Shown: one piece after another, positions 59,845 to 64,000 of the stretch
Layout of the letters: each line of letters opens with the position of its first letter
Position numbering within the stretch: position 1 is the stretch's first letter
DNA from: Cedecea neteri
GTDB taxonomy: Bacteria > Pseudomonadota > Gammaproteobacteria > Enterobacterales > Enterobacteriaceae
NCBI RefSeq assembly: GCF_000757825.1
Contig: NZ_CP009451.1
Location: 2,914,001 to 2,978,000, forward strand
Direction of reading: 5' to 3'
Length of the DNA stretch: 64,000 nucleotides
Program-made: the position numbers and the translations under genes
The notes under the pieces: model-generated
Database searches by the model: none
Seen by the model: only the letters and a program-made list of their open reading frames with translations
Told to the model about the DNA's origin: nothing

Positions 59845-62421
59845 TTAGAACAGCTCGTGCGTTTCCCCGTTATCGATAATCGTGGTGCCGACCTCATGTA
59901 CGGCCTGCTGCGTAGGCTGCGTGCCCTCAATGAAGTACTCTTCACGACTGTTGCCGCCGTTGGCCAGCTGGCCGGTACTGCGGTCGATATTCACGGTGAC
60001 GATGCCCGGTGGCGGCGTCAATGTCTCTTCCGGTACCCCTGCCAGCGCAATTTTCATGAAATCATCCCAGGCTGGCTGAGCGCTCTTCGCGCCGCCTTCG
60101 TAGCCGGAGATCTGGTCTTTGATTGCGCCAGATGCGGTGGTGCGGCCAAGGTCACGACGGTGATCGTCAAAGCCAATCCAGACTGACGTTACGACGCCGG
60201 GGCCATAGCCGGAGAACCATGCGTCTTTAGAACTGTTGGTGGTCCCGGTTTTGCCGCCGATATCACGACGTTTCAAATCCCGACCCGCACGCCAGCCGGT
60301 TCCCTGCCAGCCCGGTTCACCGTAAATGTTGCTGTTCAGCGCGCTTTTGATCAGGAACGACAGCGGCGTGTTGATCACGTGCGGGGCGTATTCCTCAGCC
60401 TGCGCCTTAGCAACCAGAGAGCTGTTAGCCTGTTCAAGCTGCGGCATTGGAACGCTGCTGTTTTGTGGCGCCTGCGAGACCGCCACGTCTTCTACGTCCT
60501 GATTTTCCAGCACCGTTGATTTCGCCGTGTCGCCGTAGATAACCGGAATATCGCAGCTTGCGCAGGCGACTTTAGGTTTCACTTCGAACACTGTGTTGCC
60601 GGTGTCGTCAACGATTTTGGTGATGTAGTAAGGGTCGACCAGGAAGCCGCCGTTAGCCATAACCGAGTAGCCGCGCGCCACCTGCATTGGCGTAAATGAC
60701 GCGGAGCCCAAAGCCAGTGATTCGGTATGAACGATGTTCGCGGCCGGGAAACCAAAGCGCTGCAGATACTCAGCGGCGTAATCTACGCCCATCGCTCGCA
60801 TCGCTCGTACCATCACAACGTTCTTGGACTCACCAAGGCCCTGGCGCAGGCGAATTGGCCCGGCATATTGTGCCGGTGAGTTTTTCGGCCGCCAGTCGGA
60901 TCCTGCCCCGGCATCCCAACGCGAAATAGGCACGTCGTTAAGGATGCTTGCCAGCGTCAGGCCTTTATCCATTGCCGCGGTGTACAGGAAAGGTTTGATG
61001 TTTGAACCTACCTGACGCAGCGCCTGGGTGGCACGGTTAAATTTGCTTTGGTTAAAGTCGAAGCCACCAACCAAGGCCAGGACGGCACCGTCGTGTGGAT
61101 TGAGCGAGACCAGCGCGGAGTTCACGTCAGGCACCTGGCCAAGCCACCATGCATCATCCACTTTTCGAACCCAAATCTGCTGGCCTGCCTGAACCACGTC
61201 GGTCACCTTGCGTGGCGTAGCGCCTTGGGCGGTATCTGAGCGATATGGGCGAGCCCAACGCATGCCGGGCATGCCAAGCGAAACGGAGCTGCCGTCTGCC
61301 AGCATCGCCGTCGCCTCTTCAGACGCTGCGCGAGTGATCACTGCCGGGAGCAGCGGGCCATAAACCGGCAGGTTTTTCAGCGAGTCGACGATTTTTTTCT
61401 CGTTCCAGGCACTTTCGCCCACTTTCCACAGCACGTTTGACGGGCCGCGGTAGCCGTGGCGCATATCGTAGGCCATGACGTTATTGCGAACGGCGTCTTG
61501 CGCACCCTGCTGAATCTTGCGGCTGAGGGTGGTGTAGACCTTGTAGCCGTCTTCGTAGGCTTTGTCGCCGTAGCGGCTGACCATGTCCTGGCGCACCAGC
61601 TCTGACAGATAAGGCGCGGAGAAGGCGATTTCAGGCGTGTGGTAGCTGGCGTCGATAGGCTGACTGCGCGCTTCGTCATACTGGCTCTGGCTGATATAGC
61701 CTTCGCTCAGCATACGCGACAGCACCACGTTGCGGCGTGAGGTTGAACGGTCCATGGAATAGAGCGGGTTAAAGGTTGACGGGGCTTTAGGCAGCCCGGC
61801 AATCACCGCAATCTCGCTCAGGGTCAGCTGATCGACCGTTTTACCAAAATAGACCTGGGCGGCAGCGCCGACGCCATAGGCGCGGTAGCCGAGGTAGATT
61901 TTGTTCAGGTAAAGCTCAAGGATTTCATCTTTGCTCAGCATCTGCTCGATGCGTACGGCAAGGAAAGCCTCCTTGATTTTACGCATCAGGGTGCGTTCCG
62001 GGCTCAGGAAGAAGTTACGTGCCAGCTGCTGTGTAATGGTGCTTGCACCCTGAGAAGCATGGCCAGAGAACAGCGCCACGCTTGCTGCACGGAAGATACC
62101 CACTGGGTCAACGCCGTGGTGCTCGTAAAATCGGCTGTCTTCGGTCGCGATAAACGCTTTTACCATCACCGGCGGAATTTGGTTCAGGGTCAGCGGAATA
62201 CGGCGTTTCTCGCCGTACTGAGCAATGAGCTCGCCGTCAGCGCTGTAAACCTGCATTGGAATCTGCAGCCGCACGTCTCTTAGGGTCGCAACGTCCGGAA
62301 GCTGGGGCTCAATGTATTTGTATAAGCCGTAAATCGAGCCGGCTCCCAGCAGAACGCAACAGACTGCAAGGATTAATAAGTACTTTACGAACTTCACCTT
62401 AAATTTCCCATTAGGTTTCAA
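59845..62421 (-). CDS. mrcA: Penicillin-binding protein 1A
   Basis: Class A bifunctional peptidoglycan synthase, 858 residues. TM anchor near residues 9-30; GT51 glycosyltransferase with catalytic Glu in ATEDSRFYEHHGVDP and GASTITQQLARNFFLS; transpeptidase with SxxK seen as SNIK (VGSNIKPFLYTAAMDKG), SxN as SKN (GESKNVVMVRAM), and KTGTT. An OB-like inserted domain lies between the two catalytic parts. Convergent with nudE and divergent from hofM across 115 bases. Confidence 0.97.
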   Translation of the reverse strand: MKPNGKFKVKFVKYLLILAVCCVLLGAGSIYGLYKYIEPQLPDVATLRDVRLQIPMQVYSADGELIAQYGEKRRIPLTLNQIPPVMVKAFIATEDSRFYEHHGVDPVGIFRAASVALFSGHASQGASTITQQLARNFFLSPERTLMRKIKEAFLAVRIEQMLSKDEILELYLNKIYLGYRAYGVGAAAQVYFGKTVDQLTLSEIAVIAGLPKAPSTFNPLYSMDRSTSRRNVVLSRMLSEGYISQSQYDEARSQPIDASYHTPEIAFSAPYLSELVRQDMVSRYGDKAYEDGYKVYTTLSRKIQQGAQDAVRNNVMAYDMRHGYRGPSNVLWKVGESAWNEKKIVDSLKNLPVYGPLLPAVITRAASEEATAMLADGSSVSLGMPGMRWARPYRSDTAQGATPRKVTDVVQAGQQIWVRKVDDAWWLGQVPDVNSALVSLNPHDGAVLALVGGFDFNQSKFNRATQALRQVGSNIKPFLYTAAMDKGLTLASILNDVPISRWDAGAGSDWRPKNSPAQYAGPIRLRQGLGESKNVVMVRAMRAMGVDYAAEYLQRFGFPAANIVHTESLALGSASFTPMQVARGYSVMANGGFLVDPYYITKIVDDTGNTVFEVKPKVACASCDIPVIYGDTAKSTVLENQDVEDVAVSQAPQNSSVPMPQLEQANSSLVAKAQAEEYAPHVINTPLSFLIKSALNSNIYGEPGWQGTGWRAGRDLKRRDIGGKTGTTNSSKDAWFSGYGPGVVTSVWIGFDDHRRDLGRTTASGAIKDQISGYEGGAKSAQPAWDDFMKIALAGVPEETLTPPPGIVTVNIDRSTGQLANGGNSREEYFIEGTQPTQQAVHEVGTTIIDNGETHELF

Positions 62422-62536
62422 TTGGGCAGTTTCTAAACAACCGCGCGGTAGTATAAAGGCAAGCCAGAAGCTTTGATATACCCGTTACTGTTTCGGGATC
62501 AGGGCTGTTCATCATCCGGATAAGGAGATCGAAACC

Positions 62537-63352
62537 ATGATGTTTCCTGGTTGGAGGATTGGCCTGGATATCCAGGCGGAGGGCGTACGCGCCGCTGCGG
62601 TGCAGTGGCACCGGCAAGGGTGGCAATTGCGGCATTGGTGGTTTTTACCCTTCCCGAAGCAGGGACTTGCGGGCGGCATGTTACCCGAACCCGCCACGCT
62701 GCGCGAGGCGCTTGCTACGTGGCGTAAAGAAATCCCCGTGCGTCATCACCTGCGGGTTGGCTTTCCGGCTCAGCGCACTTTGCAGCGCCACATCCCCCGG
62801 CCAGCCCGCCGGCTACAGGAGTCAGCCCAGGAAAAGTATATCGCTGGGGCAGCGGCCCGCCAGCTGCAGATGCCCGCGGAACAGCTTTGCTATGACTACC
62901 TGGACGAGGGGGAGTCGCTTTACGTGACGGCGGCAAAACAGGAAGACATCGGCGCGCTGCTGGCAAACCTTGCCAGCGTCAAACTCTTTCCCCGGACGAT
63001 AACGCCGACGGACAAAATTCTTGGCGCTTTGCCCCAGAGTTGTTACTCCGCTGATTGTCGCTTTTTAGTTCATGAAGAACAGGGTTACTGGCTTTGGGCT
63101 GCCGTGAACAATCGCGAGCGCTCCGGCTGGCTGGCTAAGTCGCAGGTGGCCGACTTTCCCGCGCTTTGCCTGCAGCTGGGGGCGAGTGCCGGTGAAATCG
63201 CGTTTAGCCACGCGGATGGAGATAGTGCCGTGCCCGCTGGGGCTGAACGGCTTAATGCCTGGCAGCCCATCGTTCGCCATCAGCCGCCGCTGCCGCGGCA
63301 TGGGGGCCTTTACACCCTCGCATTGGGGCTGGCTCTGGGACCCGACCGCTAA
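62537..63352 (+). CDS. hofM: HofM, PilM-like pilus assembly / DNA-use protein
   Basis: Homologue of the competence and type IV pilus protein PilM/ComA; in E. coli the hofMNOPQ genes are linked to use of external DNA as nutrient. 271 residues, slightly longer than E. coli HofM (259). An actin-like fold is expected (start WRIGLDIQAEGVRAAAV, end LGLALGPDR). Two adjacent ATGs are possible starts (62537 and 62540). First gene of the operon; its stop overlaps the hofN start by one base. Confidence 0.9.
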   Translation: MMFPGWRIGLDIQAEGVRAAAVQWHRQGWQLRHWWFLPFPKQGLAGGMLPEPATLREALATWRKEIPVRHHLRVGFPAQRTLQRHIPRPARRLQESAQEKYIAGAAARQLQMPAEQLCYDYLDEGESLYVTAAKQEDIGALLANLASVKLFPRTITPTDKILGALPQSCYSADCRFLVHEEQGYWLWAAVNNRERSGWLAKSQVADFPALCLQLGASAGEIAFSHADGDSAVPAGAERLNAWQPIVRHQPPLPRHGGLYTLALGLALGPDR

Positions 63353-63900
63353 TGACACCGCTGATAAATCTCCTGCCATGGCGAGCCTCGAGGCGCCGCT
63401 ATCGGCTAAAGCTCTGGGCCGGCATCGTGCTGTTCGGCATGCTGTTAGTTGCTGCCCTGGCGCAGCTTTGGGCCACGCCGCCGGCCATGAAAACTCGGCT
63501 ACAGCAGGCCCAGGCTATCACGCTCGAGGCACAGCAGCCCGTCCTGAAGGCACTGTTATTGCGTAAGCAAACTGAGCTGAAAGACAACCAGCAGCGGCTG
63601 GCGGTTCTACGGGCTGAAGTGGCGCGTAAGACCAGTATTTCACGTTGGGAAAGCGTGCTGAATGAGCTTGCCTTTCAGTTGCCCGAAAACAGCTGGCTGC
63701 AAAGCGTTAGCTGGCAGAACGAAAACGCTAGCGTATCTGGCGTTGCGGGAGATGCTCGTGAGCTGGGGAAGCTCGAGGCCGCGTTGGGTGCTTTACCCGG
63801 AGCCTTTAAGGTCAAGCCCGGCGAGCTGCGTGATGAAAAACATAAGGGGCTTGTCTTTACCTTCACCTTAATACCCAAAGGCGGTGAGCGTGCTGAATAA
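63352..63900 (+). CDS. hofN: HofN, PilN-like pilus assembly protein
   Basis: Bitopic inner-membrane protein of the PilN family, 182 residues. The N-terminal INLLPWRASRRR is the PilN motif that binds PilM; a membrane segment follows at about 20-40 (LWAGIVLFGMLLVAALAQLW), then a short coiled-coil-like helix and a ferredoxin-like periplasmic domain. It overlaps hofM at its start and hofO at its end, indicating tight coupling. Confidence 0.92.
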   Translation: MTPLINLLPWRASRRRYRLKLWAGIVLFGMLLVAALAQLWATPPAMKTRLQQAQAITLEAQQPVLKALLLRKQTELKDNQQRLAVLRAEVARKTSISRWESVLNELAFQLPENSWLQSVSWQNENASVSGVAGDARELGKLEAALGALPGAFKVKPGELRDEKHKGLVFTFTLIPKGGERAE

Positions 63901-64000
63901 CATTGAGCGCCTTATGAGCGTGCATGTCGGGTTCCGTATTCTGTGCGCAACGGTTTTCCTGCTTGTCATGGCATGGTCGTGCTGGTGGCTGCTGATTCAG
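63884..64000 (+). CDS. hofO: HofO, PilO-like protein (3' truncated by window edge)
   Basis: Only the first 39 codons are present, from a GTG start at 63884 that lies inside the end of hofN (a second GTG at 63890 is possible). The visible part has a short cytoplasmic start and a membrane segment (about ILCATVFLLVMAW through WWLLIQ), as expected for PilO/HofO after HofN. Identity rests mainly on operon order and this layout. Confidence 0.7.
   Translation, partial: MSVLNNIERLMSVHVGFRILCATVFLLVMAWSCWWLLIQ

Overview
This window is core chromosome of a member of the Enterobacteriaceae. Gene order and protein sequences follow the Escherichia coli liv-ugp-ggt-gnt-glg-glp-mal-feo-omp-pck-hsl-mrc-hof segment almost gene for gene, and the E. 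coli-type small RNA RyhB sits in its usual place. ERIC sequences and REP-like palindromes confirm an enteric genome. Intergenic sequence and protein divergence suggest a relative of E. coli (for example Cedecea, Enterobacter, Lelliottia or Kluyvera) rather than E. coli itself. The genus cannot be fixed from the window alone.

Layout. 1-6.1 kb: end of livF, a degenerate small mobile-element-like insertion, then the PhoB-type ugpBAECQ operon for glycerol-3-phosphate and glycerophosphodiester uptake and hydrolysis. 6.1-11.8 kb: yhhA, ggt, a second copy of the small element, yhhY, Fur box plus ryhB, a tandem pair of ERIC-like repeats, yhhX, yhhW. 11.8-17.3 kb: gntR and gntKU (gluconate uptake and phosphorylation), an orphan lipoprotein gene, a complete IS110-family insertion inside a REP-like palindrome, yhgN. 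17.4-28.3 kb: asd and the glycogen cluster glgBXCAP, in which glgX carries a frameshift. 28.3-32.3 kb: glpR-glpG-glpE facing glpD. 32.4-40.0 kb: malT divergent from malPQ. 40.0-45.5 kb: nfuA, gntX, bioH and feoABC. 45.5-50.7 kb: yhgF, greB and the ompR-envZ two-component system. 50.8-64.0 kb: pckA, yhgE, hslO-hslR-yrfG, igaA, nudE, mrcA and the start of the hofMNO DNA-uptake/pilus-like operon.

The genes fit a carbon and phosphate theme. The ugp and glp genes handle glycerol-3-phosphate; gnt, mal and glg genes handle gluconate, maltodextrin and glycogen; pckA provides gluconeogenesis. Iron control appears twice: ryhB with its Fur box, and feoABC with a Fur-like and an FNR-type site. Stress and envelope functions (ompR/envZ, hslO/hslR, igaA, mrcA) fill the right end.

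I see no large accessory island, CRISPR array, prophage, tRNA or rRNA, and no clearly new multi-gene system. The unusual material is intergenic: two related structured elements with Tn5-like ends (622-928 and 8330-8801), an IS110 element whose two ends split a dispersed CTCTCCC palindrome at an AG/CT core, a family of such palindromes at gene ends, ERIC copies, a dense hairpin cluster between nudE and mrcA, and a small leader-like ORF before yhgE.
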